64,000 nucleotides of DNA, from assembly GCF_032883915.1 (NCBI RefSeq), contig NZ_CP120717.1, positions 1,122,501 through 1,186,500 on the forward strand, in the 5' to 3' direction. The notes beneath the pieces are model-generated. The model saw only the letters and a program-made list of their open reading frames with translations. It had not been told where the DNA came from and did not search any database. This DNA comes from Endozoicomonas sp. 8E. Its GTDB lineage: Bacteria > Pseudomonadota > Gammaproteobacteria > Pseudomonadales > Endozoicomonadaceae. The stretch's first letter is position 1; the number at the start of each line of letters is the position of its first letter. Below are positions 19,001 through 26,511 of this stretch, piece after piece. A program made the position numbers and the translations under genes.

Positions 19001-20475
19001 TGATTTGCCTGGGCAGATTGTTGATAAGTGACGGTATCAAAGGCAGCGTGATTTCTGACTTTTTCCGATGGGTTGGGCAGAGGGTATTTATCGTTTTCTG
19101 TTAAACCCAGGGCTTTCGGCTGTCCTTTTGCGTGAGCCACCTGAAGTCGGGGCTCAAGGCCTGTCGTCTCTCGAATAGTCTGCAGCGAACCCAGTAAACG
19201 AAACCAAAGTACCTCAGTAAGGGGAGACGTCAGGGTGACCACACCTCCCACCTGAACCTGTTCCAACAGGCGGGTGTTAGGAACTGCGTAGCCTTCCGGG
19301 GCGATGGCAATTGGGTTCAGCCATTGGACAATATTACTCTCGTTAATGATGATCGGTTTTGCTGATGCCTGCTCTTTATCAACTTTTTTGTCAAGAGAAC
19401 GGGACAGACTTTGGAACAGTGAATGAAGCTCGTTATTTCTTACCGACATCTGATAGAACTGAACATCGTCGGGTAACGGACAGACTTCCCCATTGCTCTC
19501 AAAGCACTGTTGCGCCAGCATCTGTCGTATGGTCTGTTCAAAGGTCAGATCTTGCCAGTCGGCCCCTTTCAGAATCACCCGTTGCCCGGACCTCAATGAC
19601 TCAAGCCTGCCGGGAAGATGCTGGATTCTTCCCTGTTTATCGACTCCGGGACCGCCCAGCAACAACTGTCGCCAGTTGCTGTGCAAGTGACAATCAATAA
19701 CAATGCTATTGTCGTCATCCATAATGCTTTCGGCGCAGGGAATTTCCGCCAATAGCGGAGGAATCTCGTCGATGTCCATTGATGGGCCATTGCCCTTCTG
19801 AGCGTCAAACTGCCAGGTATTTTCCGGTCGATTAATTCGCCGCCAGAAATCAGCGCCAGGTGCGTCATCACGACTGCCAACCGATGCCAGCTGTGCAGGG
19901 TCTGCCAAGACCAATAGAGAAACATGGTTTCCCAGAGAGTGTTTTTTCTGGCTGACTTTGTCATACAGACAGGGGTTATTCGGGTCCAGTAAATCGTTAA
20001 ATTTGGGCAGTTCCTCGCTGGTGAGTTTTCGGATATCCAGCACCAGAGTGAATGGTTGTGAACCCTCAAACAGCTTGCCTGAGCGCAGAGTCTGACGACC
20101 ATCGTCGGAAATGCTCAAGCGGGTCACCAGGTTAGCCTGTGCGAGGTCATCGGGGTGGGAAATAAGGGTGACATCCCGGTGGTCATCGCAGGTCTGGGAA
20201 ACCAAAATCTGACGAACCTCATCATCACGGGTGACAAAACGAAAATCGAAGGCATGAGGGGTTTTACGGAGTGAGGAATCCGTTGAGGATACGGTTCTTG
20301 CCCGGTCAGGTGACTTAATCTGAGGCGACGATACATTGAGTTTGGTAATGACATCAGAGCAGATCGCTACATCATTTGGCAGTAATTCCAGTTTTGGTTT
20401 CTTGACGGTTACGCCAGTATCAGAAACGCCATTATCAAGAATCGATTTGTGTATTTCCCTAATCCGACCATCCAT
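13084..20475 (-). CDS. Giant AAA+ ATPase with transglutaminase-like domain (2,463 aa)
   Basis: The start is ATG at 20473-20475 with GGGGGG about 8 nt upstream; a TTG two codons earlier is possible. Module A carries GETGTGKS (930-937) and LVLDEAN (D1012); module B carries GPAGRGKD (from 1274) and VVISEMN. The transglutaminase-like triad is complete: Cys1931 in QGSCRHR, His1957 in FHCFPEYS and Asp1974 in WESVDL. The linker near 1640-1700 is of the short type with a single APALD motif. The C-terminal region lacks the long coiled-coil insertion of the copy at 1148. The end is VNLNSIYESLDT. Its stop is 3 bp from the stop of the convergent PEP-synthase-like gene, and its 5' flank touches the stop of the F-box gene at 20550, so co-transcription with that gene is plausible. 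Confidence 0.9.
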   Translation of the reverse strand: MDGRIREIHKSILDNGVSDTGVTVKKPKLELLPNDVAICSDVITKLNVSSPQIKSPDRARTVSSTDSSLRKTPHAFDFRFVTRDDEVRQILVSQTCDDHRDVTLISHPDDLAQANLVTRLSISDDGRQTLRSGKLFEGSQPFTLVLDIRKLTSEELPKFNDLLDPNNPCLYDKVSQKKHSLGNHVSLLVLADPAQLASVGSRDDAPGADFWRRINRPENTWQFDAQKGNGPSMDIDEIPPLLAEIPCAESIMDDDNSIVIDCHLHSNWRQLLLGGPGVDKQGRIQHLPGRLESLRSGQRVILKGADWQDLTFEQTIRQMLAQQCFESNGEVCPLPDDVQFYQMSVRNNELHSLFQSLSRSLDKKVDKEQASAKPIIINESNIVQWLNPIAIAPEGYAVPNTRLLEQVQVGGVVTLTSPLTEVLWFRLLGSLQTIRETTGLEPRLQVAHAKGQPKALGLTENDKYPLPNPSEKVRNHAAFDTVTYQQSAQANHWINDLPQTPLVIQVNEQTSFSQLFDNIHITSEQKAHFGHRKTKLQEALTAGKPVVLRGLESNPTLQQLLEPLVVGQPLLVNGQLQAYPDAHVTMLWPESVKSPSSVFRSMVATSKPCPEVDLWDINAVKHEISRTELPEQALNELYQAFKTVPAHLCNPLPEVTEELLNSLILAARRAQQVDQSLQLLPCHWRKAIDSVITHGTRQHPPVRDFMKVACQQLLPDEHQIASVDPDRINAIINSALPLDRAFVGQNLWSLARAFDPVVFNEKLQLSYKKPFSWRDEKETLDRLCALIVAHAPGKKRDALAYQLKVDPAEAESWQSLAIRPTRQIKRLQDALASGWQLILPPGQTRSDTIRALASDCFHRARTANSKAEDIERIEHRLSESLQLHSSADKSLSALAQDLYHGEMSQKDRESRRLSRLHDRLTDSPVIFLQGETGTGKSYFSAKMAKASGQASVISLGPSDSDQTLMKRWQWQQHADGDRSMMQQNRALMEWAKTKSDKDGGCAGGEYITLVLDEANLTKAGLLASLNGLWEREPCIYVNGHPVRVSSKHRVILTGNPDHYAGRQMDPALKEKLPRAYYPRLDQAFLRDRVVEPALVRHLQEHLLEHQINDFARSATKSVMALWQHYQELLPEHEFTPRDLTDICSWVGWYLDRALPARGSVTCEQINSLIQQSFRDVLGPEITETHQDALSALEIWFAARYQPENTLSDKVRNKTLSDIHQTFSTVSEKIRPDFDTSGSAVRELVQQLGQDLSRCQQAYHLERKHGGRQATLIEGPAGRGKDATLNLVIESVKQQAEQRQESMPEVFYLNACDCSWDKVCETIQKAKVKGGIVVISEMNLIDSQHLEGELNHILAGDAHPGFHLFATINPPEYSGRKPLSPALKGRFRHLPIRQYNPEELQTIAEKALPESSEGTFVAKKLTEKHCLLRAHLQRKKLPLRPTSLDLQNVARAITRGGDFSEKAVHQNLNQYYRLYLMAANLSLEELPGLSAIAMDKEALHPEMSEWFYQTVSGINRPWLIRGSHRNSLDEKRHEIRFNTRLDKEEAKTEIIKRLAQSRWRASGLTLKPDQSDDIFTQVLYRHWQQCWFTRVFARTEVDANSVFPLTKEQAQTLKMPAYQPYLEEADKQIQAWKARDVQCWPGFWHQISALPDHLVNEFINEASAISGNDATEPYDPEVEEEEAPALDQITNYEDEETPKVELYKIFDSQHPPEMYRWRAVDIRVTARGEIKKISLDGKHLLGVETLTPRRLSGNDYEMTLTRNQTLATLKMSSQNGQYPLPSLTASDSIVALRIEPYLPHKLIRDTYTGLHTLLIPQAEAFQSFQCTYVVEPAKPGKKTGTEATRTERSIHFDVDCTESIKSVMKELLNNFNNTGEHPPKIQALLQTIASPEDTRQRINAITEYCEQFSGEAKPGEHENFFEFLVTKRQGSCRHRVPVFIAFCRYFGIPCRQIDSLFHCFPEYSVDGGQTWESVDLGGAPGEVTKITPDSGKFCDLNAASKHLQDLLEEADSEQIQALARAFNMSLEQLKKAVETGGLLPFITQVDRFIIEIVKKLWVEKSFAGFSLGVSLLESLKTEALDHPTNRLLGRVMDFGKPPYRPMPEAVIQILSDNDEVQVTEPLRLLHSKMVEQNGEYPYEWLRSMVDIVNTDLARPSFIRFAREALLSGWLDPVSNKRNGGIMPLQHHELLVRLVNVDELKVDASHCLKKWYKTFFSRGKDNRTCNVNATIHEEKKNAFFVTHCHDGRSSSLEGEIANPSIEDAWTDQPEGIPNIERILEQRPAFPQLTSGKANHRPVILMGQPAWNKTVIEEKAEALYQRKVNSSPNWKQVLEMLKSKSYPLVLKAETLLEKLKKQCKQAIQQAFCHYLYEVTHSKGGCLSCCWAGAFMSKECGTYDPSSPVELYAMLHIASPRECQELIEDAYLRQAHNASNALVLKNDELTKIAGEFLSTVNLNSIYESLDT

Positions 20476-20549
20476 GATCAATACCCCCCAACCAATATTT
20501 GAAAAACTGCATTTAATAAGTTGTTTTAATATTTGACCTTGAAATAGTA

Positions 20550-22634
20550 CTAAAGTTCCTTTTTATTAGGCACGATCTTCCAGAGCGAAAAAACCTCTTG
20601 CTCTCTGACATGGTCATGAGTAGACCGCAAACTGGTGACTTGAAGGGTGCGGCTGCACGGGCTGAAGCAAAATTTGTCAATCCTGCCTTCTGTTTGCAAA
20701 CGGGTCCTTTCCAGCCAGTTCCCGTCTGCCGTCAACCCGAACAGAATCAGGCTGTGCGTACACGTACTGGGAACTAGAGCCAGAAGGCAACCTTCCTGAT
20801 TGAAATCTGCTTTAACGATGGAAAACCCGATGCGTTGATTGACCCACTCAACGGCGGCGGGTTCAGCGAATGGCTGACCGAAAGATTCAGCAAAAGGCTT
20901 ACGTTGATAGAGATCAGTGTGGCCAGAAGGATCGTTACAAACAATGGTTTCAGCGCTGGGACTGGCTACTACCAGGGACTCAGCAGGAAAGGTTTGTGTC
21001 TGGCCCCAGATTCCCGACGCTGCCTTGCGCCAGATCGTCAGGCTTCCCTCGCTTTCCCGGATGAATTCACAAGGGTCCACAGAAAAATGAAAACCACCAC
21101 CGCCACTCTGGGACTCCTCCCGATAAGAGAGTTGCCACTTGTCGTCTGTATCCAATTCCCAGATATTAAAACTTTTTTCGGAGGTGATAATCAGAAGCCG
21201 ACCATCCTGGCTAAATTCAGGTCTAATAGAGAAATACCGGCTTGGCTGGTCACAGTATTCAATGATTCTCTTTTTTTCACGCCACTGCCCTTGCGGATCA
21301 CAGGCAAAAATGACGACAAAGAAATAATCCCGTTCAATGGCAGCGTCGTAGGTATCATCGCCGGCATCCTCAAACCATGTGGCAAAATGACGGTTATCCG
21401 GGCTGAATTTCACATCGAGATCAAAGTCAAAGTCGCTCACTGTTTCGCCATTGGGCGTTTCTTTCAGATCATCAGCAGGATCTGAAACAACAATGTCGCC
21501 CGTTTGTGACCAGGATTTATCCTCTGCCCGACTCATCAACCTAATGTATGATCCGTCATAAAGCAGAAGATGATTGTTGTCGGGACTGAACAGCAAATGA
21601 TGATTTTGGCCTGTGTTAATCTTGCCTCTATTGACCCACTGCCCATCAGCCCCCCGACCAAGAATAGCACCAGCTTCCCCTCTGTTAATACAGACCAGTG
21701 AACTGGCATCAGGTGACAAGTACATTTCATTCATGTACTTGACCTCATCTTGAGGAAAAACCTCACCCGTTGTCAGTTGTTGCTCAACCCACGAATCTTT
21801 CTTGCGTTCAAAAACAGACACTAAATGCTCTTTGCCGCTGTATTGGTAGCTAAGGGGTCCCCTTCGCATATGACCTCGGGGAACGCGATGCAGGACAAAT
21901 AAAATATGGTCGGCCCGTTGATGACCATAACTGACGTAATCATTGTGTTTGATTTCAGCTTCCCTGACCCATTGACCGTCAGGATCCGGAGCCAGAATAT
22001 CACTGGAGTCCTTCGACTTTCTCTCAATGATAATGGGAATATGATCACGCAGATGATGATAATGAACATCCAGGCTGCCAATGGGTATAAAGGTCAATGC
22101 GGCCCCATCAAGAATCTGCTGGCGCAAATGGCTGGCATAACAGGAGTAATAGGCCGGGCCCAGTTGCGCAGGGAAGTGGCGGTCAGAAAATATGGGCAAT
22201 GTTCTGAGATACTCAAGGAGCAAATGACTGGACTGAATGATTGCCCGGCACGAAGACTGTCTTTGTCTGGTCAGAGAGAGAAAGTAATGGACCTCTTCCA
22301 GGCCGCATGACCTCAGGCGATCGCCCATTGTTGGCGATGTTTGCCCAAAATGATTGATATCGTTGATCGATAAATAGCTGGCGATTCTGTTGAACACTTC
22401 CACGGGCAAGCTAACCAGTCGGCTGTCGGAGCAAGTCGTAGCTGTTGCTGAATCCGTTGCGGATACGGTTCTCGTCTTGTCAGGCATCCTCGCCGGAGTT
22501 GACCATGGACTGAGTTTGGGAATGACATCAGAGACCTCTGCAATGTTTGACGGTACATCTTGCTTTGCTCTGTTGGCTGGTGGCTCACTATTTGGAAAGG
22601 GAGTGTTGCTTTTCTCATTAATCCGGCCATCCAT
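20550..22634 (-). CDS. F-box and beta-propeller-like protein (694 aa)
   Basis: The start is at MDGRINEK (22632-22634) with AGGAGAGA upstream. Residues 1-62 are the same leader as in the giant proteins, with SDVIPKL and MPDKTRTVSATDS. An F-box-like segment spans 74-107 (LVSLPVEVFNRIASYLS then DINHFG). From about 180 onward come WD-like repeats with SPDxxxL and DGQW strings such as DPDGQWVREAEI, GADGQWVNRGKI and FSPDNRHFATW, which I read as a beta-propeller. In eukaryotes F-box proteins recruit substrates to SCF ubiquitin ligases through Skp1. In bacteria they are usually translocated effectors, which is my inference here. The C-terminus ends FSLWKIVPNKKEL and lacks the tail extension of the second copy. 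Confidence 0.8.
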   Translation of the reverse strand: MDGRINEKSNTPFPNSEPPANRAKQDVPSNIAEVSDVIPKLSPWSTPARMPDKTRTVSATDSATATTCSDSRLVSLPVEVFNRIASYLSINDINHFGQTSPTMGDRLRSCGLEEVHYFLSLTRQRQSSCRAIIQSSHLLLEYLRTLPIFSDRHFPAQLGPAYYSCYASHLRQQILDGAALTFIPIGSLDVHYHHLRDHIPIIIERKSKDSSDILAPDPDGQWVREAEIKHNDYVSYGHQRADHILFVLHRVPRGHMRRGPLSYQYSGKEHLVSVFERKKDSWVEQQLTTGEVFPQDEVKYMNEMYLSPDASSLVCINRGEAGAILGRGADGQWVNRGKINTGQNHHLLFSPDNNHLLLYDGSYIRLMSRAEDKSWSQTGDIVVSDPADDLKETPNGETVSDFDFDLDVKFSPDNRHFATWFEDAGDDTYDAAIERDYFFVVIFACDPQGQWREKKRIIEYCDQPSRYFSIRPEFSQDGRLLIITSEKSFNIWELDTDDKWQLSYREESQSGGGGFHFSVDPCEFIRESEGSLTIWRKAASGIWGQTQTFPAESLVVASPSAETIVCNDPSGHTDLYQRKPFAESFGQPFAEPAAVEWVNQRIGFSIVKADFNQEGCLLALVPSTCTHSLILFGLTADGNWLERTRLQTEGRIDKFCFSPCSRTLQVTSLRSTHDHVREQEVFSLWKIVPNKKEL

Positions 22635-22734
22635 CGTGAACTTCTCTCCTGTCATCTAGAGGACTGTATTGAAATTGTCTGGTGATATGACCTTCAGAAA
22701 GGAGAAAAGTTCTATTTGGATGATAACCCGTAAC

Positions 22735-22797
22735 CAGTGGAAGAAATCGGCAATGGGTTAACTCATCGGATTTCAGTATCAGAGCATTACCGGCCTA
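22735..22797 (-). pseudogene. Remnant of a giant-type C-terminal tail, cut by IS630
   Basis: On the minus strand this reads AGNALILKSDELTHC, matching the C-terminal motif of the giants (SNALVLKSDELTKIA). It abuts the IS630 insertion at 22798 and continues, across the IS, into the F-box-type tail at 24022-24130. Before insertion the two formed one frame, which implies a chimeric F-box/giant tail. Confidence 0.65.
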
Positions 22798-22884
22798 GTA
22801 CATAACTCCAGTTTCTTTGTCCTGCAGCAATGCCGGAATTTTCCATTCTGGCATTCTTCTCCCTGATTCAGATCAGGGTGACCT

Positions 22885-23325
22885 ATGCCAGCTCAATACC
22901 GTATCCGCCTGTCCATAGACGAACAGCAGCAATTAAAAGACCTCATTCACCAGACCAAGGTGGCCAAGCATAAACGTATTCATGCCCAGATCCTCCTGTG
23001 TCTCGATGAAAACGGGCCAAAACTGACGGAGCTCCAGACCAGCCAAACCTGTGGTGTTTCAACGAAAACGGTTCAGAGAACACGCAAACGCTGTGTACTT
23101 GAAGGGCTGGATATTGCTGTTAATAGCAAGTTCAATGGCATTGCCCGCCCAAGAAAACTCCAGGGGGAGCAGCAGGCGGCATTGACAGCTCTGGCTTGCT
23201 CAACACCACCAGAAGGTCATAGCCGCTGGACGCTACAGCTTCTCGCTGACCGTATGGTTGAGTTGGAGCATGTCAATTCCATCTCGCATCAAACCATTGG
23301 CCGAGAGTTAAAAAAAACGAGTTGA
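22885..23325 (+). CDS. IS630 transposase, N-terminal DNA-binding part (frame 1)
   Basis: This 146-residue product carries helix-turn-helix segments (LTELQTSQTCGVSTKTVQRT), followed by a linker and a second winged-helix-like part (SRWTLQLLADRMVEL, ISHQTIGRELKK). It ends at a TGA eight bases past an A8 run (23310-23317). The catalytic part lies in the -1 frame just downstream. Read alone it may act as a DNA-binding regulator; the full transposase needs a frameshift at the A run. Confidence 0.85.
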   Translation: MPAQYRIRLSIDEQQQLKDLIHQTKVAKHKRIHAQILLCLDENGPKLTELQTSQTCGVSTKTVQRTRKRCVLEGLDIAVNSKFNGIARPRKLQGEQQAALTALACSTPPEGHSRWTLQLLADRMVELEHVNSISHQTIGRELKKTS

Positions 23326-24017
23326 AGCCTTGGCAGAAAAAGGAGTGGTGTATTCCAAAAAAAGCAAACGCAGAATTTGTTTGCGCTATGGAACGTGTTT
23401 TGGATGTTTATCAACAACCACATGATCCGAATCGACCACTGATCTGTATGGATGAGAGCAGTAAGCAGCATACTTTGGAGGTCAGGACTCCACTCCCTAT
23501 GAAGCCTGGCCAACCCCTAAAATATGACAATGAGTATGAGCGCAATGGTGTGAGTTCTCTCTTCATGTTTTTTGCGCCACTGGAAGGTTGGCGACATATC
23601 GAGGTGACTGATAGCCGAACTGCCTGCGACTGGGCTCACCAGATCAAACAGCTGGTTGATGTTCACTTCCCAAAAGCTGATGTCATCCGTCTTGTCATGG
23701 ATAACCTGAACACACATACACCTGCATCTCTTTATAAAGCCTTTGAACCAGGAGAGGCTCATCGGTTGGCCAGTAAGTTGGAAATCATCTATACACCCAA
23801 GCATGGAAGCTGGCTCAACATGGCAGAGATTGAATTGAGTATTCTCAGTCGTCAGTGTTTAAGTAGACGCATACCCGATCAGGCCGCACTGAAATCAGAG
23901 ATTGAAGCGTGGGAGTCCCAGCGTAATGGTGTAGAAAGCAAAATGGAATGGCGATTTACGACCGAGGATGCTCGGGTAAAACTCAAGAAGCTTTACCCGA
24001 CGATCAAATCGGAGTGA
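23310..24017 (+). CDS. IS630 transposase, DDE catalytic part (reached by -1 frameshift)
   Basis: The frame is entered at the A8 run (23310-23317), giving KNELKPWQKKEWCIP, the usual mid-protein sequence of IS630 transposases. The catalytic residues are present: D in ICMDESSKQ, D in LVMDNLNTH and E in NMAEIELS. No good start codon or ribosome-binding site serves this frame (the first candidate is TTG at 23322), which favours programmed frameshifting over separate translation. The product ends KKLYPTIKSE close to the right inverted repeat. Confidence 0.85.
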   Translation, partial: KKNELKPWQKKEWCIPKKANAEFVCAMERVLDVYQQPHDPNRPLICMDESSKQHTLEVRTPLPMKPGQPLKYDNEYERNGVSSLFMFFAPLEGWRHIEVTDSRTACDWAHQIKQLVDVHFPKADVIRLVMDNLNTHTPASLYKAFEPGEAHRLASKLEIIYTPKHGSWLNMAEIELSILSRQCLSRRIPDQAALKSEIEAWESQRNGVESKMEWRFTTEDARVKLKKLYPTIKSE

Positions 24018-24021
24018 TGTA

Positions 24022-24177
24022 CTAGTCTGAATAGTCATCCTGCCCTGTGAAGGCCAGTTCATCAGGCATGATCTGCCAGAGCGGATAAAACTCTTGCGCT
24101 TTAACACCGCCAGTGGCTGGGCGTAAACAACGATCACATAGCTCTCTTTGCGTCATAAGTGTTTGATATTCATTCAT
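24022..24177 (-). pseudogene. Chimeric small ORF: HTH-like start fused to F-box gene tail, truncated by IS630
   Basis: An ATG at 24175-24177 has an excellent ribosome-binding site (GGAGGATCAAT). The 51-residue product begins MNEYQTLMTQRELCDRC, which looks like the opening of an HTH protein (inference). It switches to LRPATGGVKAQ and EFYPLWQIMPDELAF, homologous to the end of the F-box protein at 28057. The stop TAG at 24022-24024 is created by the IS630 end plus its TA duplication. I read it as a recombination junction, possibly still translated. Confidence 0.55.
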
Positions 24178-24207
24178 ATTGATCCTCCAATATATTTCAG
24201 TTGCAAT

Positions 24208-24224
24208 AGTCCCATTTTGGGACT
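24208..24224. promoter_or_regulatory. Perfect inverted repeat, likely HigA operator
   Basis: AGTCCCA-TTT-TGGGACT lies 12 bp before the higB start and between two divergent starts. HigA-type antitoxins bind palindromes in their own promoter, so autoregulation through this site is likely. The position is seen; the binding is inferred. Confidence 0.6.
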
Positions 24225-24236
24225 GTTGTTAACTTT

Positions 24237-24537
24237 ATGAGAATCATTGCCTTATCGAAACTGAAAGCTTTCTGGGAAGAACACCCAGAGTGCATGGATG
24301 CTAAAGAGCCAACGCTCGCCTGGTATCGACATGTGTTAGCCGCCGATTGGAGCACACCAGCTGATAAAGCAGGACTTCAGAAATGCCAGCATCCTCAAAG
24401 ATGAACGAGTGGTTTTCAATATTGCAGGCAACAAGTACCGACTGGTCGTTTGGATCAACTACGCCTACCGTGTGATGTACATCCGGTTCATCGGCACCCA
24501 TGCGCAATACGACAAAATTGATGTACAAACTATATAA
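24237..24537 (+). pseudogene. higB: higB-like toxin, frameshifted
   Basis: The frame from ATG 24237 reads MRIIALSKLKAFWEEHPEC and continues as a HigB-type RelE-superfamily mRNA interferase up to about 24364. It then goes out of frame and stops at 24406-24408. A second frame takes over (DFRNASILKDERVVFNIAGN, YRLVVWINYAYRVMYIRFIG, THAQYDKIDVQTI) to TAA at 24535-24537. Two bases missing near 24364-24369 (GATAAAG in place of a GATATAAAG-like sequence) explain the break. The toxin should be inactive as written. It precedes higA by 17 bp in the usual toxin-first order. Confidence 0.8.
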
Positions 24538-24554
24538 TTGCCGAAGGAAAAATT

Positions 24555-24923
24555 ATGGACATCAAACCGATTAAAACTGATGCCGACTACCGAGCGGCAT
24601 TAAAAGAAATTGAAAGCTTGATGATGGCAGGTCCTGACACTCCCGAAGGTGAAAAGCTGGATATCATGGTCACACTAATCGAAGCTTATGAGGCCAGGCA
24701 TTTCCCTATGGATCTACCTGATCCTGTTGAAGCCATCAAGTTCGAAATGGAGCGCAAAGGTTTAACAGTAAAAGACCTCGAGCCAATGATTGGTAAAAGC
24801 AACCGAGTCTATGAGATTCTCAGCCATAAACGTTCGCTTACACTAAAAATGATCTGGAATCTGCATAAAGGTTTGGGTATTCCTGCTGAATCCTTGATCA
24901 AACCACCTCAAGCGCATACTTAA
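24555..24923 (+). CDS. higA: HigA-type antitoxin (122 aa)
   Basis: The N-terminal part (DIKPIKTDADYRAALKEIES) is typical of HigA antitoxins paired with HigB. The C-terminal XRE-type HTH has KGLTVKDLEPMIGKSNRVYE and LSHKRSLTLKMIWNLHKGLG. A GAAGGAAA ribosome-binding site precedes the ATG. The length and both regions look intact, so this gene has outlived its toxin partner. It probably represses its own promoter through the palindrome at 24208-24224. An orphan antitoxin can also neutralise related toxins elsewhere in the genome (inference). Confidence 0.9.
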   Translation: MDIKPIKTDADYRAALKEIESLMMAGPDTPEGEKLDIMVTLIEAYEARHFPMDLPDPVEAIKFEMERKGLTVKDLEPMIGKSNRVYEILSHKRSLTLKMIWNLHKGLGIPAESLIKPPQAHT

Positions 24924-24998
24924 GACTGATGGATTCCAAAGGCGGATCTAAGCATGTAAAGCCGAACGCTGAGAATCGGCGGACGCGGGCATCAATTC

Positions 24999-25316
24999 TT
25001 GAAGGCATTGATAACCGCACTGTTCTGCAATATAAACGCTACAAACATTAACAATCTGGTTACACAACTGAAGCATAGAACCGCTATCTTCAGTCGTCAT
25101 GAATTTCCCACCACTACCCTGATAGCTTCAATGAACAATCATACTGGTTATATTTTCCCAGTTGTGATTGTTCCTATGGGAGAAGATAAAGGTCGAATCG
25201 AAGATGCAGTAGATAGTTGCTATGAAATTCATTCTGGATTGAAAATTACTGTTTCTCGTCCAATTAATTATGATCCTGAGAATTTCGAAAATGCCGCTAC
25301 TAAAAATCTAACATAA
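24999..25316 (+). CDS. Small hypothetical protein
   Basis: An open frame of 105 residues starts at TTG 24999 without a convincing ribosome-binding site; an internal ATG lies at about 25131 (MNNHTGYIFPVVIVPMGEDK). I do not recognise it. The second half (KGRIEDAVDSCYEIHSGL) has normal protein composition, while the first half may not be coding. It may be the end of an older gene lost next to the higBA locus. Low confidence. Confidence 0.35.
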   Translation: MKALITALFCNINATNINNLVTQLKHRTAIFSRHEFPTTTLIASMNNHTGYIFPVVIVPMGEDKGRIEDAVDSCYEIHSGLKITVSRPINYDPENFENAATKNLT

Positions 25317-25337
25317 TCTGTAATTATGTAGACTTAT

Positions 25338-26500
25338 CTACGCCGTCGACATGGATGCACGACGAATCGTGTCTGACTCCACTCTTGCGTAGGGTTTAGG
25401 GTCGAGCTGTAACGTGTCTCGACCATAATTATCAAGGTTAAAACTCGCACTGTAATCCCTATCATGCAGAGTTTTACATTTTGGACACCGCCACTCACGA
25501 TCAGACAGAGTAAGATTGTCATTTACGTAGTCGCAAGTATGAACCGCACACTTCTTCGAGCTGGGAAAGAACCGATCTGCAATCACAACCTGGCATCCTC
25601 TCAGCTCTGCCTTGTATTCAACAAGTTCTCTCAGCTTACCGAAACCTGCGTCACTGATTGCTCTTGCCAGTTTGCGGTTTTTACCATGCCTTTGACATTC
25701 AGATTTTCGAGGGTGATTATTTTGAATCTTGAAGTCAGATAATCACTTACCTCATGTATTGCGGCTGATCGCTGGTTACTTATCCGGTAATGCAGTTTGG
25801 CAACCGCTCGCTTGGCTTTCGCGTAGCGGTTGCTTCCCTTTGTTTTGCGGCTTAACGCTCTCTGTTTACTGTTAAGGCGTTTCAGAGAGCCCTTCAGTTT
25901 CTGATTAGCAGCAAAGGTTTTGCCATTCGAACAAATCGCTAAATCTTTGACGCCAAAATCAACGCCTACAGACTCATTGCTTTGTGCTTTTGGTTCGTAA
26001 TCCTCAGTGTCTACCAAAATAGAAGCGAAATACTTTCCGGCTCGCTTACTGATCGTCACCTGACAGGGTGTTCCTGTAAATCTCAGCTCCTGGCGCATCT
26101 TGATGCGGGTTTTCAGTTTCTCAATGCGAAGTGTTCTGCCATCAACATCGAACTTGGGTTTTTCTCTGAGAGAAAAACTGTCGTGTAGTCCTCGCTTCTT
26201 GAATCTTGGATAACCTGCTTTTTCTCCTTTCTTCACCCGACGAAAGAAGTGAGTAAAGGCGTCATGAAGATCGTCGATTGTGTTCCTGGTGACACGTTGG
26301 CTGACTTCGGCATACCAGGGAAACTCAAGCCTGAGTTCTTGGTATTTTTCATTCGCAGCCTTCTTTGACCATTTAACGCCTTCTTGATTGAAATGGGCTA
26401 ACAGTTGATTGAACGCATGACGACGGGAACCACAAGCCCTATCAAGATAATCGGCTTGTTGTTTTGTCGGTCTGAGTTCAATCTTGTGAGCTAACAACAT
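25338..26500 (-). pseudogene. tnpB: tnpB (RNA-guided nuclease family), frameshifted
   Basis: The start is at MLLAHKIELRPTKQQADYLD (26498-26500). The first frame runs to 25631 and contains the RuvC motifs GVDFGVKDLA (first Asp) and ITLENLNVKGM (Glu). It then fails at an A5 run (T5 at 25678-25682 on the plus strand). Adding one A restores RKLARAISDAGFGKLRELVE and leads into the frame ending at 25338, with a four-Cys zinc ribbon (CAVHTC, CPKC) and the last RuvC Asp (HDRDYSASFNL). All catalytic positions survive, so the break could be recent. TnpB proteins are RNA-guided DNA nucleases that promote retention of their element. Confidence 0.8.
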
Positions 26501-26511
26501 CTCGCAAAGTC

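Larger units (their letters stand above)
22798..24022 (+). mobile_element. IS630-family insertion sequence, apparently complete (1,225 bp)
   Basis: The ends are imperfect inverted repeats: GTACATAACTCC at 22798-22809 and, on the other strand, GTACATCACTCC at 24011-24022. The element is flanked by TA on both sides (22796-22797 and 24023-24024), the target duplication typical of IS630/Tc1 elements. Joining the flanks restores a frame, ...DDYSD then AGNALILKS..., which matches the intact F-box gene at 28057, so the insertion is recent relative to the duplication of those genes. Confidence 0.9.
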
